A stretch of DNA of 18,060 nt from DASWHD01 sp036393335 (GTDB lineage Bacteria; CG2-30-53-67; CG2-30-70-394). Each line of letters starts with the position of its first letter. Within the stretch, counting starts at the first letter, position 1. This document shows positions 17,320 to 18,060 of this stretch, in pieces. The notes under the pieces are model-generated. The model saw only the letters and a list, made by a program, of their open reading frames with translations. It did no database searches and was not told where the DNA came from. The DNA lies in NCBI GenBank assembly GCA_036393335.1, contig DASWHD010000015.1:1-18060 (forward strand), given 5' to 3'. Position numbers and translations under genes: made by a program.

Positions 17320-18060
17320 CGACGACCACGCCTTCCCGGCCGACTGCGGCCGCGTCTGATGTACTCCTCCTACGCCAGGCGTCCCCGTCGCAGTCGGTCG
17401 GGACTCATCGCGGCACCCACCGCCGAGAGGGGTCCAGCGGGTCGGCAAAAGGCGTAAGAGAACGGCATCGCGTACGGTCGCCAGGGCGCCGGGTACTCTA
17501 CCGCGCGCAGTTTGGCCCTGCCGAGAGGTGGTGAGGACCAGGTCGCCAGCCCTTCTCGGCAGCTCCATGCGGCTCTCGGTCGTCCCGGGTTGACGGAATT
17601 ACCCTGGCGGGCCTGGCACCAGCCGTCCACCACGGGCCGGGAGATGGTTACGTTCCGGCAGCGGCCGTCCTGCCAGGCGAATGGGAGGCGCCGCCGGCTG
17701 GATGGCCACGCATTGTTAATGGATTTGATTATCTTTTTATACGAGGCACATAGTTGTGGCAGGACCTCGGTGCACACGTCACGCAGGAAAGCCAGCGAAC
17801 CTGCCGTGGTGGTGGTCAACCGAGGAAGAAAAGGAGGGCAGAAAGGGGCATTTGGCACGTCCGGGCGCTGGCGGAATTGGGCATCGGGGTACATGCAGCG
17901 GCCGGGCGGAAGGCCCCATATCGGGGAAGGCATGTATGCGGACCGCTCCTGAAGGTGGGCTGGGCAGGAGGCACAACCCGATTGCCGTCACTTCATAGTC
18001 GCGGACCCGTCCCGGGGAGTCCGGGGGGGGGGCGCACGAGCAAGAAGGGAGTGTAGCCAT
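17320..18060. other. 741 bases without a recognised gene
   Basis: Several overlapping open frames cross this stretch on both strands (for example minus 17370-17933, plus 17512-17952), but none shows domain motifs, a convincing start or protein-like composition. It holds the GC hairpin at 17337, a 9-bp inverted repeat (CTGCCGAGA at 17518-17526 against TCTCGGCAG at 17554-17562), and a sharp AT-rich island at about 17714-17750 with promoter-like TTGTTA and TATACG. It could hold a structured RNA or decayed mobile DNA; I cannot decide. Confidence 0.45.
17337..17352. terminator. Hairpin downstream of the DsrC-like gene
   Basis: CGGCCG, loop ACTG, CGGCCG (17337-17352), a six-base-pair GC stem 17 bases after the stop codon. 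No T-run follows, so termination is only suggested. Confidence 0.3.

Noticed and set aside
16807..17568. Minus-strand frame of 253 codons
   Set aside because: It is antisense to the DsrC-like gene and its translation has no family character.
17370..17933. Minus-strand frame of 187 codons in the tail region
   Set aside because: Composition is irregular (Pro, Arg, Trp, Cys rich), there is no plausible ribosome-binding site and no motif. I could not support it as a gene.

Overview
The window is GC-rich DNA from a Gram-negative bacterium. It carries an outer-membrane Omp85-type barrel, SecA with a C-terminal zinc finger and a membrane-anchored LytM peptidase. The best lineage hints are MqnA (futalosine route to menaquinone), a SecA and HemE that read to me as 'deltaproteobacterial' in flavour, a DsrC/TusE-family protein, and a SelW-like selenoprotein. 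I infer a member of Desulfobacterota/'Deltaproteobacteria' or a neighbouring proteobacterial lineage with selenocysteine machinery encoded elsewhere. This is pattern recall, not a database result.

Layout. 1-1065: on the minus strand, a small DUF5658-type membrane protein and a decayed HAD hydrolase. 1256-5031: on the plus strand, an M23 peptidase followed by secA. 5157-5984: a nitrilase-superfamily amidase whose catalytic Glu is replaced by Gln. It converges with mqnA (5951-6781, minus). 6782-7114: no gene seen. 7115-9217: a short one-POTRA Omp85 protein converging with a PlsC-type acyltransferase. 9299-10193: an accessory patch with a small orphan protein, a broken HATPase fragment, and a 227-bp element with 26-bp perfect inverted ends that carries a REPIN. 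One end of this element supplies the stop codon of a DsbA-like gene (10190-10795, minus). 10964-13520: hemE and a HemY-type protoporphyrinogen oxidase (haem synthesis). 13590-14234: an orphan exported protein (minus). 14441-16372: acs (minus). 16568-17319: a promoter, a SelW-like selenoprotein read through an in-frame TGA, and a dsrC/tusE-like gene. 17320-18060: no recognised gene.

How the genes connect. SecA and the LytM peptidase serve export and the envelope. MqnA, HemE and the oxidase serve quinone and haem supply for respiration. Acs activates acetate. The most noteworthy content is the selenoprotein gene, which ordinary ORF calling misses because its TGA looks like a stop. It has a CxxU motif, a matching SECIS-like hairpin, its own promoter, and sits just upstream of a DsrC-family protein that has lost one of the two classical DsrC cysteines. 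This suggests, but does not prove, a small thiol/selenol-based sulfur-handling pair.
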